A model generated the notes under the pieces. That model did not search any database. It was not told the DNA's origin and saw only the letters and a program-made list of their open reading frames with translations. Below, piece after piece: positions 1 through 12,108 of a stretch of 64,000 bases of DNA. The stretch spans positions 16,437,491 to 16,501,490 of the forward strand of contig JAJEKV010000001.1 of the NCBI GenBank assembly GCA_021234155.1. Reading direction: 5' to 3'. Origin of the DNA: Isoetes taiwanensis (Eukaryota; Streptophyta; Lycopodiopsida; Isoetales; Isoetaceae). The position numbers and the translations under genes are program-made. Position 1 is the first letter of the stretch, and each line of letters starts with the position of its first letter.

Positions 1-1350
1 CCTCCAGCACCCCCATATACATCATGAGGCCCAAACATGGGCCAATAATGGGGTCTCAAATAAAGAATCACCTCACATGGGGTGTCCATGGGAGAGACCC
101 TTCCCATGGGGGTCAAGAAAAATACAAGTCCACCATATAATTTTTCATTTTTTTTTGGACACCTTGTACACCTCAGCTGAAACCTCCTTCAAAACTGGCC
201 TGTTTTCTTGTGATTTCAGCCCCACAAGACCATAAACTCCACAAATGAATTCGGATATGCCAAATCCAGCCTCGGAGCCCTTCTTCTTCGTGAGTAGCTT
301 CCACAAAACTGCCCATTCAGCCCCCGAGATTGGCCAATGGGACTTACAAAAACCTCGTTAGATGACGAATAATGGCAAAACCGACCCCTTCTAAGCCAAA
401 ATCCGAGCACATATGAGGGGATAATCATCTTGGGCACCTCCTTGAAGCTCCATCCCCTGTTTTCCATGGCAAATCAGCTCCTCCATCACCCATTTTCACC
501 AAAATCCTGCTGAAAATCTGCGGCAACAACCCCTTTCTTGGCCGAAACTTCAAACCTCAATATCTTGAGCAAATCTTCGTCAAATCCATCAAGAGATGGT
601 TCTCCGGATTGGTTTGGAGATGGCGCTTCCAATGGTGGCTGCTGCAGCTCAAGATCATGCTTGGAATGAGCACTGATCGATGAAGAATGGGCTGAAGAAA
701 ACACAAAATTAGAGATGAAGGGCGTGAAGGGCTATGAAGGGCGCGCCCTTCAAGCGCCTTTCAAGCGCCCTCCTCCTCCAAGCGCCCTATCACTTAGGGT
801 TCGATGTGGTGTAGGGAGTCATGTGTGAACCCAAAAACAACTAGCATGAGCCCTGAGAAATACGAAGGAAAAAACATGAGAAAATCACCAAGGAATACAT
901 GCCAACTCCAAACAACTCCAATCAGAGAACCAGAGGAAGGCAAATCATCGAAAAAGAGGAAGAACGTCAGACACAAGTAAGCATCCACGCAACACTCAGC
1001 TCAGCGATGCCTACAGATGAAGAAGCAAGGGTAGAGAGGGACGTCAGACGCCATGCATCCACGCAGCCTACCATGCACAAGAACAACCAAATGGGGGGAC
1101 GGGGAAAACCCACACTCGGGAGAGGGTTACAGATAAAGCAAAGAAGCACGGCCCCACTTTCCCCAAACAGGATCCAGAACATCCAAGAACAACAAATCAG
1201 GATGCTAGATGGGTAACAAGTATAATCATATTCCAACCACATCGGACCCTAATGGTTCCAAAAAGGGCCCCAGGCACTGGGGTCAGAGGGGGTGGAACCT
1301 TCCTCCTCTGAGAGCTAAGTCGCCAAGCTACAACAACTAACGAGCCTTGT
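1..1350 (+). repeat. R1 LTR-like repeat, 3' part plus downstream unit
   Basis: From about 170 to 800 the sequence matches 23935-24600 closely and 41730-42345 more loosely, ending in the same ...TTAGGGTTCGATG motif. From about 800 to 1310 it resembles 24600-25100 and 25190-25720, with shared phrases such as AACTAGCATG and ACCACATCGGACCC. No coding sequence convinces me. I read this as the end of a long terminal repeat followed by a non-coding internal region (LARD-like), but no primer-binding site or TG/CA edge is certain here. Confidence 0.6.
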
Positions 1351-1483
1351 GCCCCCTCCATCCCTTAAAGACGGAGGGGGGGAACAAGCTAAGGGACTAG
1401 AGCTCGGGCGAGCATGTTCGCGAGAGCAAACCATGCCAGCAAGGCAATCATGTCTACGAGAGCAAACATGCTTGCACGAAAAA

Positions 1484-1680
1484 ACCCTATTTTTATTTTT
1501 ATTTTTATTTTTATTTTTATTTTTTTTTTATTTTTTTTTTTTCTCTGGGAGAAGGGGGGCAGAGGGGGGGAGAAGAGAGAGGCGAGAGAGAGAGAGAGAG
1601 AGGGGGGAGAGGAAAGGCGGAGGGGGAGAGAGAGAGAGGGGGGGCAAGAAAAAAAGAAGAAGGGGGGGAAAGATAAGACA
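1484..1680. repeat. (ATTTTT)n and GA-rich simple repeats
   Basis: A run of ATTTTT hexamers (about 1490-1541) is followed by a purine-rich GAGAGA/GGGG tract to about 1680. Open frames crossing this area are low-complexity artefacts. From 1680 to about 2030 I see nothing identifiable. Confidence 0.9.
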
Positions 1681-2035
1681 CACGAAGAAGGAGCCTGGAG
1701 GGGGGGTTGGGGATTTTACCACCCCACCTATCAAAAATCAACAACTGGTTTGAACACCCACCTATGACAAAACGGGGCAAACCCAATAGGCCAAGGGCCC
1801 AATAATAAATAACAAAGGGTGACAAAAAACCAAAACTTGGCTCCTTCCCACTGTGAGCCCCAAGAACTAAAAATTATTTTTATTTTTTATCCTTGGGCCT
1901 TGAGCCCCTAACCACATGAAGTTGGGCCAGGTGACTATCCAACATGTCAACCATTTGGAGGTGGAAGTAAGAGGCTAAATCTTCCCCTTGTAAGAAATAA
2001 GGGCGGATCCTCCAGAGTTGGCTAAATGATAAGAT

Positions 2036-2096
2036 GTTGGAATCGAACCACCGGTCAGAAATAGCTGGGCCAGCCCCCCTACCATGATGTCAGCCC
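2036..2096 (-). repeat. tRNA-derived SINE-like box A/B pair
   Basis: On the minus strand an A-box-like TGACATCATGG (2092-2082) is followed 32 nt later by a perfect B box, GGTTCGATTCC (2049-2039). The same arrangement recurs at 33681-33743, which suggests a tRNA-derived SINE family rather than a functional tRNA. No complete cloverleaf was found. The rest, to about 2400, is featureless. Confidence 0.45.
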
Positions 2097-2399
2097 GGGA
2101 GAAGGTGATGTAAATGCTAGGTGACATTTGTAGATTTGGAGGGGGGGCTCTCTAAAAAGAGAGCTTGGGAGCTTGGCCAGCCAAAACTCATGCCTTAGGC
2201 CATACTCGAGCCTAGGACTTACTGTCATGAAGATAGTTCTGCTGACCACTTTTGCACTCTTTTATCATTATAGTGATAATCATGTATCTCCTTAATTGCA
2301 TGTGGTTTCCTCCTGCCCATGCATATTAGGCATGCAAATTAAGCATGCAAGAGCATGCAAGACAGGGTTCGAAATTGGGGGGTTCGACCCTTAAAAATC

Positions 2400-3015
2400 C
2401 GACCATTTCAAAAAATTTCCGATAGCCAAAAAATATTCCCGGCGTTTTTTCAGGCTATTTTTGGAGAAATTTCTAAGGATTTCCGACAAAGTACACTATA
2501 ATTTCATGTATTTCCGGCAGCCTTGAATGTAAGCAGGCATTTTTAATGGTTAGGGCAAATTCTAATTTCGAACCCTCAAGTGCATGCGTGAAAGTTGTCG
2601 CATGTGGCCCACCTGGTTCATGAAGAATTCTAGTTACTGGCCGAGTTTTATTTCCTGCTCTGTTTTCTGCTCTGATTACTCCTGGGCCATTGTTGCGCTT
2701 CAAGCTCCCCCTGCCCGGATTAGGACGGAGCTATTGCCATGGCCGGCTCAGTTAGAACTGACCTTTTCACATAAGGATTGCTGTTTACTGTTGTTCTACC
2801 TGTGAAAACTCTGAGTACTAATGAAATCCTTGATCTTGTGTAGCTGGGGAGGATGGAGGCTGCCCACTATCACCAGATCTTATTTGCAGGAGCGAGGGGG
2901 TTTGCTTATGCGGCATGGAAGTGCACTGACCCCTGTTTTGCCCCTGTTTTTTGTAGAGCTCAAGAATCCAAGCTGGGGGAGTCCAGATCCACTTAGGTTG
3001 GTTCTATCTCCCTTG
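2400..3015 (-). other. Probable 3' untranslated region of the L1-type LINE
   Basis: This stretch lies directly downstream, on the minus strand, of the last recognisable ORF2 codons. It has no convincing coding sequence. I could not find a clear poly(A)/poly(T) end or target-site duplication, so the LINE 3' boundary is unresolved. Confidence 0.35.
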
Positions 3016-6000
3016 CTACGTACAAAAGGATGGGCTCCAGGTTTCAATCCATTTCCTGGCCTCTTCTTCTTTCTTATCGTCTCTTTTTTTTTTTTCCAGG
3101 ATCCATGCATGCTGAGCTGCTATGGTTGTTACTATGTTCGTCCGCTGCTCCACCATAAGCATGTTCATGGGCATCTCCCTTTGTTCGAAAAGCTTGACTG
3201 TGTAGCATCTCCAAATGGACCAGACTGTGTAAGTTCTCAGAACATTCCATACTTCTTGATCATTTTTTGTGCCATTGACCTGGTATGGTCCTGCTGTTTC
3301 ACTAAGCATGGGTTCTAAGGTTCCTTCCCAGCTCCAGGTTGACACGTTTTGATCATAAGCCATATCATCTTCTCGCATACCTGTGAGGACCATGTGCCAT
3401 GTGAAGCTGCTCCTCTAGTTGGTGGTTATCAGATTATGCCAAATCTTTATTGTCTTTCTCCATATATTTTTGGCTTGTTGGCATGACCAGAATACATGTT
3501 TCTGTGTTGCAGGTTCTCCACACCACTTGCAATCATTATAGGCTGGAGGATGTCCCCTTACATATTTCCTGGGGATTGCACTCTTGTTTGCCATGAGCCA
3601 AGCTAAGTATTTGACTTTAGCTTGACAGCCATTGTTCCAAATGAGCTTGAGCAGTCTTTCTTTTTTTATATCTCTTTCAATTCCCAACGTTAAAGCTTTC
3701 TGAAATAGTTTGGATGCTTCATTCTCTTGTACAGCTTGCATGATTCTACCTATCTTTGGGGTGAAGGAGAAGAAGTCATACTGTCTAGCATTGCCAAACT
3801 TCCAGCACCACATACGGGGATCCCATTCCAGCTCAGAGGCATTGCAGTTCCTGAAGATCATAAGATTTACAGGTAGGTCTTTTTCTACTTCTGGGTCCAA
3901 GATCATTTCCTTGCCTTTGAGGTCCAGTACCCTTATCTTTCTCCATTGTCTTTGGGTTGCTTGAGGGATGTTTTGTATGTCAGCTACCACTTTTTGCTGA
4001 ATCACGCCTAGATCATTGGCTATGAATTTGTACCCTCTGTTTTCTAAGGTAGAGGGTTGGAACCATACCTCTTTTTCATTGTTTCTGTTGGGTGTTGGGG
4101 TCCAATGCCACTTTTCCTGCCATGCAGCATTTGGTTGAGTTAACTCTGCCCACCCATCCTTTACTGCCTGCATTAAGATTTCGACATCACTAACAATTCT
4201 TTTTCTCTTGCAGGGTCCCAGGACTTGGATGATTTTTTGGAGGGTGGCCTCCCTTGTTGGCATGACGATCTTGTCTAGATCCTTAATAAGCCTGATGCCC
4301 TTTTCATGGAGCCATCTCCATCCTGCTTTATATATGTCCTCGCCTAGTTGTTGTCCCCTAAATTTTATTCTAGAGTTGTGATAAAGAAGCTGTTCAGAAA
4401 CTGATCAGGAGATGTGTGTTCCAGTTGCATCAACATTGGTTTGAAATGCTCCCATAAGTTAAACAATCCAGCTGAAAAACCCTGCAGACCTTTAGCATTT
4501 AGAGGGCAGTTAGCATAGATCCAAAGGGGGTCAGGGTGCCATTTCATTCCCTTTTTCCTGTTGGGAGTTGCCTTGAGGAGCATATGTCTAAAAAGTATTT
4601 TCCAAGGTTGTTGGCCAGGTGAAAAGGCTTTCACAAATAATTTGAAAAGCAAGGCTTTAGCCTGTTTGACTGGATCAATCAGTCCCAATCCCCCTCTGTC
4701 CCTTGGCAATATGACATTTTTCCATCCCACTTTGGAAGCTGGGTTCATAATTCCTGTTTTGCCCCTCCAGAGGTATATTCTAATATATTTTGTAATTTCC
4801 TCTAAATAATTCTTTCGAAGTACCCAGCCACTTGTAAGGTACCACAGGGCCCCTAATATTATACTGTTTATAACAGTGACTCTGGCGGGGAGGGAAAGGC
4901 CCTTATTGGCCCATTCGGCAAGATGATTCTTTATTAGGGCAATCATATGAGTTTCTTGGTCTGTTTTATTGATATCAGGTCCAACTTGAAACCCCAGGTA
5001 TCTCACTGTCTGATTCTGCTCCAGCCACTTGAATCCCCTATCAATACCCCAATTTGGCCTTTGCTTGCTGGACACCCATATTCCATAGGATTTTTCCCAG
5101 TTAATTGCTGCTCTAGCTGCCAGGCAAAAGGTGGAAAGGCAAGTTTCCATTTTATCCAAGTTCCCAACTGTGCCCTTAATGAACAAGGCTGTATCATCAG
5201 CAAATTCACATTCCCTAAGGTCCATGTCCTGAGGAGTTAGGTCTCTTAGGAATTCATTGTGGTTGGGAAGCTCTAGGCCCTGGGGACCCTCATTGCTGGC
5301 TAGGTAATATCCTAAGGCCTCGGTCATTAGAATGAAAAGGGCTGGGGCCAGAGGGCAGCCCTGTCGGACTGACCTATGCAATAGAATCTGCCTGCCCATG
5401 TAGCCATTGATGCAAGTTCTGCTTTTGGTGCCCCTATAGAGTATCGAGGCCATGGATATGAACCTGTTCGAAATGTCCAGCTTAGCCATGACTTTCTCCA
5501 TGAAGAACGTTATGTCATAAGCTTCCTCAAAATCCAGCAGGATGATTGCCAAGTCTTTTCTGGATTCCATTGCCCACTCTTGGGCTAGCTTAAGTGTTGC
5601 TATATTCTCAAAAATCAGCATTCCTTTCACAAATCCTGTTTGGGAGCTTCTGGTAATGCCTGGGAGGATATCTCTAAGTCTTATAGATAGAGTTTTTGCA
5701 ATGATCTTATAGATGGTGCACATCATAGAAATCGGGCGCCAATTTTTTAACTCTGTTAGATCTCCTTTTTTTGGGACCAATGTTATACATCCCTCAAGAA
5801 AGTCCTGATCCCAATTCCCTTGCTCCATGGCATTGTTCCATGATTGATGGATGATATTGCCTATCCATTCCCAGTTTTTGAGAAAGAAAGAGGGGTGGAT
5901 ACCATCCATACCTGGGCTCTTTTCCTCATTCAATTCTTTCAGGGCCTTTTTAAGCTCATCTGTAGAGAAGGGTTTGGTCAGTCCTATATTCAGAAGGGTT

Positions 6001-7378
6001 TGGTCAGTCCTATATTCATATCTTCACTTAATCTTCTTGGGACCTTATCCAAAATCTTTTCAATTGCCTCCCTTCTGCTATAATCTATTGGGATTGCCTC
6101 AAATACTTCCTCGAAGTAATTGTCAACCATATCCTGCATTTCAAGCTGGTTAGTTACCAATTGCATGTTTTGATTTTTTAACCCCAGGATGGGAGGAGTG
6201 ACTGATTTGCCTTTTAGAGCTGTGTAATGTGCATGGGACAGTTTCCTCTCATTCAAAAGCCACGAGACATTACTCTTTTCAAAGTAGTTTAGGATTTTGT
6301 CCTGTTCAACTTTTATTATTTCCTCTTTGATCCTTTCAACTTGTCCCCTGGCCCATCCATTGTTTGGGTCTCTTTCAATCATGTTGGTGGCAGCAGCCAA
6401 ATTATTTCTGAGTGCAACTTCTTTGCCAAACAACTTCCTTTTTAGATCTGATTGCATCAGTCTAGCTTTCTTAGAAATCCATTGAATTAGTCCAGCCAGG
6501 CCCTGCTCTTGATTTAATTCCCAATGTTCAATGGCTGATCTCTGAAGTTCAGCATCCTCAGCAATTGATTTTCTGATGCTAGCTTTACGCCTTTCCCCTT
6601 CAATGTTAATATTTCTATTGAGGTATATCAGGGGTCTATGGTCTGAGAAGTCAGAGAATTCCGTCCTTATTTGTAAACCTCCACCCCTGTTGCAAAACCA
6701 GTCTGTGGCATAGATTCTGTCAAGTCTTTCTTGTACTTGCCTGGCATTGGAAACCCAAGTGAATCTGGGGTAATGTGGTGTGAAGTTTTCATGTAGGTAA
6801 CAATCAGTGATGCCAAGGTCAAAGCACATCTCATACCACATGGTTTTTTCCGCTTCAGTCATCTGGAGTTCATTGCTGCCTCCCAATCTGTCCTGGATGT
6901 CTTCAAGCATGTTAAAGTTCCCAAGGATCATGAGGCCCTGCAGATTGTCAGGTATGAGCGGAAAAATTTGTTTCCACATTGATACTCTAAGTTCAGATTG
7001 TCTACTAGGGGTATACACATTCAAAATTCCAATTTTTTCATTATCATGTTTGATTACGACAAGTTGAGCCCTTCCTGGGTACAAAATTTGGTGGCTTTCC
7101 ACCAGGGTGGTTCATTTCGGACCAACAACCAAAAGGGTGCCTCCACCTGCTCTAGATTCTATGATAGTGGCAGGATTCCAAAAATGTTGCCCTGAGGCTA
7201 TCTTCCTTCTTTCATTTCTGTCTGCTATTTTGGTTTCTTGTATTGCTAATATGTCAAATTTCCCTGATTCAGCTTCTATTTCTTTTATGTGCAGTTTCAG
7301 CCTATCCAATTTGGTGACCCTGTTATCCCTTGAGCTTATTCCCTGCATGTTCCAAGTCAAGAAGTTGAGGCTCGTCAT
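3016..7378 (-). pseudogene. L1-type LINE ORF2: endonuclease, reverse transcriptase, zf-RVT (broken)
   Basis: ORF2 normally nicks target DNA and primes reverse transcription on it. The N-terminus (7378 downward) has an APE-type endonuclease: LTWNMQGISS, then QETK, and later SDHRPL near 6630. The RT core lies at 5933-4365, with GMDGIHPSFF, VPKKGD, NWRPIS, RQGCPLAPALF and FADDTALF. A zinc-binding C-terminus follows near 3500 (CKWCGEPATQKHVFWSC). Lesions I can place: an in-frame TGA at 7112-7114, where a Trp is expected; a frameshift from a 26-bp tandem duplication (5966-5991 and 5992-6017); another frameshift between 4264 and 4365; and an in-frame TAG at 3415-3417, after which related sequence continues to 3016. 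It lies 127 bp after ORF1, the usual dicistronic L1 order. It is inactive as it stands. Confidence 0.92.
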
Positions 7379-7504
7379 TTAGGCACATTTATCCCTCTAC
7401 TTCTGAGGGTTTGAGGCTTGAACCAAAAGAATCCTGGTTTGGGGCCATCCCTGGGATTCCTTTCACCAATCAGCACCATGAAGTTGGTCTTTTCCTTTGT
7501 GGCT

Positions 7505-8008
7505 TCAATTGTTCTCAGCCTCTCGGGGCCATCCAGTTAGATCAATCATCATGTTTGTGGCCATTTCCATTCTTTCCTTTTCATTTTGTGGCAGCATTAC
7601 TATTGGGAACTCACATGAGTTTTTTTCCGCTAGCCAATGCTTTTTCCCTTTGTAGTACCATTCATGTGTTACAGCTAGAGTGTACTGCAACATTCCAGTC
7701 CGATCAGCTTGGCTTATTACATTTTGCAGGTTTTTATCTACTCCATCTGGATTAACAGCTGCAGGATTGAACTGGATGGTACTAACCATTTTGTTGTCTT
7801 TTCCTTGAGCAGGGGTGCTGTTAGTTGCTTCTCCAGCTGCTGCTTTGCTGAGCACACTCGTTTCAGGGAAGTTTCCTTCTTTTTGAACCTTATTGAATTC
7901 CATGATGAGGTCTGTTGCAGTGTTCTCATTGAGGTCCATATCTTTCACCTGTTGCTTATCCTTCCGGATCCATTGTTTGGTGACCCTTGGTTTTTTGGCT
8001 CTTCTTTG
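7505..8008 (-). pseudogene. LINE ORF1, C-terminal part (distal side of the gypsy insertion)
   Basis: About 165 codons on the minus strand, ending at 7505, are the distal end of ORF1. They are basic at first (RRAKKPRVTKQWIRKDKQ), with no further zinc knuckle. The open frame appears to extend to 8245, but everything above 8008 is gypsy LTR. The true continuation is on the far side of that insertion at 19066, as shown by the CTTTG duplication at both ends and by the position next to ORF2. No family domain is recognisable in this part. Confidence 0.75.
8004..8008. other. Target-site duplication CTTTG, left copy
   Basis: CTTTG directly precedes the LTR edge TGTTTGGGG at 8009. The identical pentamer follows the other LTR edge at 19061-19065. 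This 5-bp duplication is the standard signature of LTR-retrotransposon integration. Confidence 0.9.
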
Positions 8009-8588
8009 TGTTTGGGGTCTGGGTTCGGGAACTCCTGCAAGACAGCCCTCTGTGAGGACCTTTGTATCTAACAGGAGAATCCGGGGAACTATGTCACGCG
8101 GGATTTGCAAGAAGGGAACAAAAAAAAGGAAACAGAACAACCAAAATGAGAGGAAAATGATAGGCTTCCTTGATATCAATGATGAACATACATGAGCTCT
8201 CGCAATGGAGAGAAAAACTGAAAGGAGACAAGACTCAAAACTCATCTAGAACTCATGTGCGAGCTCTAGTCATATATATAGTACAATGGCCTCTGGCCCA
8301 ATATAGACACTCTGACTGATCTCGGTGCCGACTCCTGGAAGGAGGCCTGATTTGCAGGAATGCTGGCGGTGCCTCTTGAGGTGCCTGGAATCATGCTGAC
8401 GCTGACGCGGTGACGGGCCGTCACTTCTCTGAGCGGCGCCTCTTAGGCTGAGGAGGCTTTGGGCGTATGGTCTGTTTGCTTGGTCTTAGTGAGACCTTTG
8501 ACGACCGACCGGGGACTGTGGATCCTTGAGCTTGACCTGGTCCGTTGTATGCATGAATAGTCCTGTACCAGGAGGCACAGGACTAACA
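8009..8588 (-). repeat. Gypsy 3' LTR
   Basis: This matches 18493-19060 over its length with scattered substitutions and small indels. It starts and ends with the TG/CA dinucleotides expected of an LTR. A TATATATA box at about 8271-8280 lies in the same place as in the other LTR. The adjacent G-rich tract at 8589-8600 (minus strand) is a plausible polypurine tract. Confidence 0.92.
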
Positions 8589-9336
8589 CTCCCCCCCACC
8601 AAACGACACTCGTGAGTGAAGAAAAGGAGGAAGTGTTTCGAGGGTGGGAAGCCATCTGTCTCGAAAGTGATCCTCACGGGAGTGAGGATCGCACCATTAT
8701 GATACCGCCAATGAGATCCCGTGTTTGAAGAGCGGGAGGTGTGTTGAGGCCAAGGGCGGGATCTCGCATCAATAAAAATCGAGATCTTACCATGTCTTCA
8801 AAGGGCGATGGGCGCCGGAGGTAACGAACTCGACATTCCATGAGGAGGCAGTCCGGAGGCCGAAGGCGCGACACCGGCATTCGGATTGCAAAGTGAAAAA
8901 ATTAGGCCGGCCGATTTAAGAGCCGAGCAAGATGCATTTGAGAGCAAAGACAAAAAACTCGCTTGAAGATGGATCAAGGATCGGGTGAGGTGGTGGCATT
9001 CCAGAAGAAGGTGTCAAGACCATGAAGCGCATCACCCGGGGCGCTACCAACCACGCTCATTAGCAATATAGATCCATTCGTGGTGGTATCAAGAGTGGCA
9101 CCCTCCTCCCAATGGGAACGGCCGAACAAAGCGGGGATCCCACCGAGATCCGTCGAGATCCGAGGGGGGAGTCCATCCAAAGATGGCCATCCATGACCTT
9201 TGTCCAAAAGGGAGCGCCAATCGAAGTCGAGAACACAGGGCATGGAGGAACACCCGGGGAAGCATAGGGAGAAGGAACCATGCCCGTGGGCGTGGGTTCT
9301 TGAAATGTCTCCCTAATTGGATGACAAGATCCGGGA

Positions 9337-10456
9337 TCAAGTGCTTGACACCAACGATCCCAAAGAGAAGCAGAGAGTTGAGAGTTGATGGGGAGGGCTA
9401 TCCCATCCCGTGGGGACCGGTCTTGCTATCCAACGAGCCCTTAATTGATTATAACTGCGAGGTCTTTGCGCATATAAACTTGTGCATAGGGAAGATCCTC
9501 GGGATGTCCCGAATACTTCCTTATCATTTGCGGGCCTCCGCTTGCCAGAGAGGTAAATGATTGGCAAGCTCAGGCATGTACTCCTGATGAAGAGTGTGGG
9601 TCTGAGCATGATCAGCAAGGTAGGGGTTGTTATCCTGAAGCAACCATTGCAAAGTGGGGTCACCCTGAAACATCTGGCGTCGCCCATCCCGAAAGTTTTC
9701 CTGTGTATCCCCCAGGTAAAAATCATGAAAAAGGTAGGCCATGGGCTGAACAACTCTGAAAGTGACAAAGTCTGGATCATCGCAGTGTATGAGATCAAAG
9801 ACCAAAAGGGCACAGCATAAACCTTTGTCCTCAATGGTGAGTTCCGGCCAGATCCTAAGAAAATCTGCATTGCGCAGGGGAACATCCACAGGTCCATCAG
9901 CCGCATGCCACTTCAGAAGGAATAGGTGGCGGCGGGCAACCACATAATCATGATAGGAGGAAGGAACTGGGAAGTCAAAAGGCAGTCTGGTGACAATGGC
10001 GTGATGGCCGTCGAGTTTTGCTTGAGCCTCATCAGCAGACTGAATAGCTTGCTGCAGCTGTTGTTCAAGGTCACGGATCCGGTTGTCCTTTTCTAGCAGC
10101 AGGCGTGATTGGTCACGGACCCATTTCTGCGAAGTGTTGACCTGGGAGGAGGATTGCCCTGGTGTATTGAGACGAAGCACGGCAATCTCCGCGTCATCAA
10201 GAATCTTCTGTTTCTGCACCTCTGTAAGCTGATCTTGAAGAGAGGTGAGCTTAGAGGTCTGTGTAGAAAGCTGAGCCGTCAAGGAGGCAATTTGAGCGTC
10301 CCGCTCTGTAAGGTTTTGAACTTGAGTGCTGTAATTGTCACAGAGCTCAGAGTACAAGGCATCGAGCTTAGAAATATCTTTGTCCTTGGCACCCAGAAGA
10401 GTGTCTTTGGACTTGTTTTGCTCCAACAAATTACGAATTTGGATTGGGCCGAGCAC
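9337..10456 (-). pseudogene. Gypsy accessory ORF: coiled-coil protein
   Basis: A 310-codon frame (10456-9524) lies between integrase and the 3' LTR, in the sense direction of the element. Residues of roughly 1-140 are a heptad-rich coiled coil (LLEQNKSKDTLLGAKDKDI, then QLSTQTSKLTSLQDQLTEV). The second half is globular and rich in aromatic and acidic residues. I do not recognise a family. It may be the C-terminal half of one protein with the frame at 10717-11481, because nothing but a degenerate 260-bp stretch separates them. Functions proposed for extra ORFs of related plant elements are not settled, so I assign none. From 8600 to 9337 I see no gene. Confidence 0.6.
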
Positions 10457-10716
10457 AGTGTGATCTGCAAGTTGGCTGACCTGATCCCGTGCACTTTTGA
10501 GATCCGTATGAGCACAGAAGAGAGCTCAGCGGCTTGTCTTGAAGTTTGGTCTCCAAAGTTGCAACTTGGGCGCGCGGGCGACTTGAAGGTCACGGTGGAC
10601 CACATCCGAGGCCTCTAGTGCCGCTTTGAACCCCGCTCATAAGAGCTTCCCGGGATTCTTGTAACTTAAGAACAAAGCGGCTTTTGAGCATCCTGGCGAT
10701 CTTGATACAACAAAAT

Positions 10717-11583
10717 TTACGAGGGTGTTGTGGTGGTGGAGCCCCATTGCACGGTTTGTGATGTTTGGGAGATATGGTGTGAACTGGATGGTGTAGGCCG
10801 AGGAGGAGAGACAGTGACATGGGAGTGCGGATTTTGGACATGACCCGGTGGAAGGCGGGCGTGAAGTGCCAACTTTGTGAGTCCAGGGAAGGGACCGAGT
10901 GGAATTATGAGAATTTTGTGGTGTGGGAGGAAAGTAATGACGGATGATGGCTTGAAGGTGACCTCCCACGAAAACTTCAAAATGGAAGTGGCAACCGGAA
11001 GGCGGTCCACTTCTTGGAGAAGACGGTAGAAACAAAGAATTGGGGCCAATCTATGTGGTGGTTGGAGTGTGTAGCAAAGGAGCACCATATTATAGAAAGG
11101 CTTATTGATATGGGTGTTCTTGATAGAATACCCAAGGAACTTTATCGCCAGAAACTTAACAAAGGTTTCGTGAGGCTTATCTATATTGGTCAGGCGATGC
11201 ACATTGGCATGATAAGGAGGTGCACCAAACTCTGTGACATCCAGATCCTGTATGGCAGACCATGATAAACAAGGGGTTTGTAAGGGAATATGGAATACCT
11301 CGGAAATCAAATGTTGAGTCAGCGAAATGGTGGTGCCATCGACTACCGCGGGTGTATCCATGCGAGTCATTAACGATATTGGCGATGAACCGCCGGTTGG
11401 TCGATTTGGAGCCTGGAAGTTCCATTTGAGAGAATTCGTAAAGCTTTTGGCGTTCAGCGACTTCTCGATTTGGGCCAACAAGGGCAGCTCGGAAAGTGGG
11501 CGTCAAGAAGGATACAGACTCGAAAAGAGCCGGGTCCCTGGGAGCAGTAGCTTGAAGTGTAGAAAATCTTGGTGCAGCCATGG
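10717..11583 (-). pseudogene. Gypsy accessory ORF: unknown plant retrotransposon-type protein
   Basis: A 254-codon minus-strand frame (11481-10717) follows an N-terminal piece in another frame starting at an ATG near 11583. The globular part includes SLTQHLISEVFHIP, FGAPPYHANVHRL and KFLGYSIKNTHINKPFYNM. It reads like the long accessory proteins that some plant gypsy elements carry after pol, but I cannot name a domain. It lies downstream of integrase in the sense direction and heads towards the coiled-coil ORF at 10456. A frameshift near 11450 breaks the reading frame, so this copy is probably not functional. Confidence 0.55.
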
Positions 11584-11877
11584 TAAAGATTTGCAGAAAA
11601 GAAGAGTGATTCAAAGGCGGAGGACGAAAGCCAAGAACGAAGGCGCAGAGGAACGACAAAGTTTAGGGCGCGCAACTGGAGGGGAAGAGGTATGATGAGG
11701 GCGAAACTGCAACCGTTGATGGTGCCAGGTGTCGAAAGATGCCAAGGATGAGATTGAGAGGCAAAAATTTGGCTAAGTCCCCGAACAACTTAAGGGAGAA
11801 GAAATGAACGGTGGAGATGGGTCGTGAGAGAATGAGCGGATGTGACAGGTGGCCAAAGGACACAGTTTAATGTTGGA

Positions 11878-11893
11878 CGGGTATAAAAAGAAG
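11878..11893 (+). promoter_or_regulatory. TATA-like box on the strand antisense to pol (upstream)
   Basis: GGGTATAAAAAG sits on the plus strand in a 450-bp non-coding gap between the sense accessory ORF (from 11583 leftwards) and the antisense ORF (from 12109 rightwards). A second TATA lies nearer the antisense ORF at about 12071. Confidence 0.4.
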
Positions 11894-12068
11894 CAAGGGC
11901 ATTTAATGCTGGCAACTCGAAGTGGGATATCATTAAAACGAATGTGTCAGAAGGTACCCTGGCTAGATATGCGGCGGGAGAAAAGATTTTCCGTTTAGAA
12001 AGAGCCTTGCATTGCAAACACGTTGGCAAATTTCTGATTGGTCCACGTCGACTAGCAGTTCCTCGGTG

Positions 12069-12080
12069 GGCTATATAAGA
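12069..12080 (+). promoter_or_regulatory. TATA box of the antisense ORF
   Basis: GGGCTATATAAGACG lies about 35 bp upstream of the ATG at 12109 on the plus strand, which is a normal TATA-to-start geometry for a short leader. Confidence 0.55.
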
Positions 12081-12108
12081 CGAACCGGGAGTGAACTGAA
12101 GGCATTCT

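Noticed and set aside
1349..1825. Open frames on both strands across the ATTTTT/GA tracts
   Set aside because: Low-complexity products of simple repeats.
7505..8245. A single 246-codon host protein
   Set aside because: The part above 8008 is gypsy LTR; the rest is LINE ORF1.
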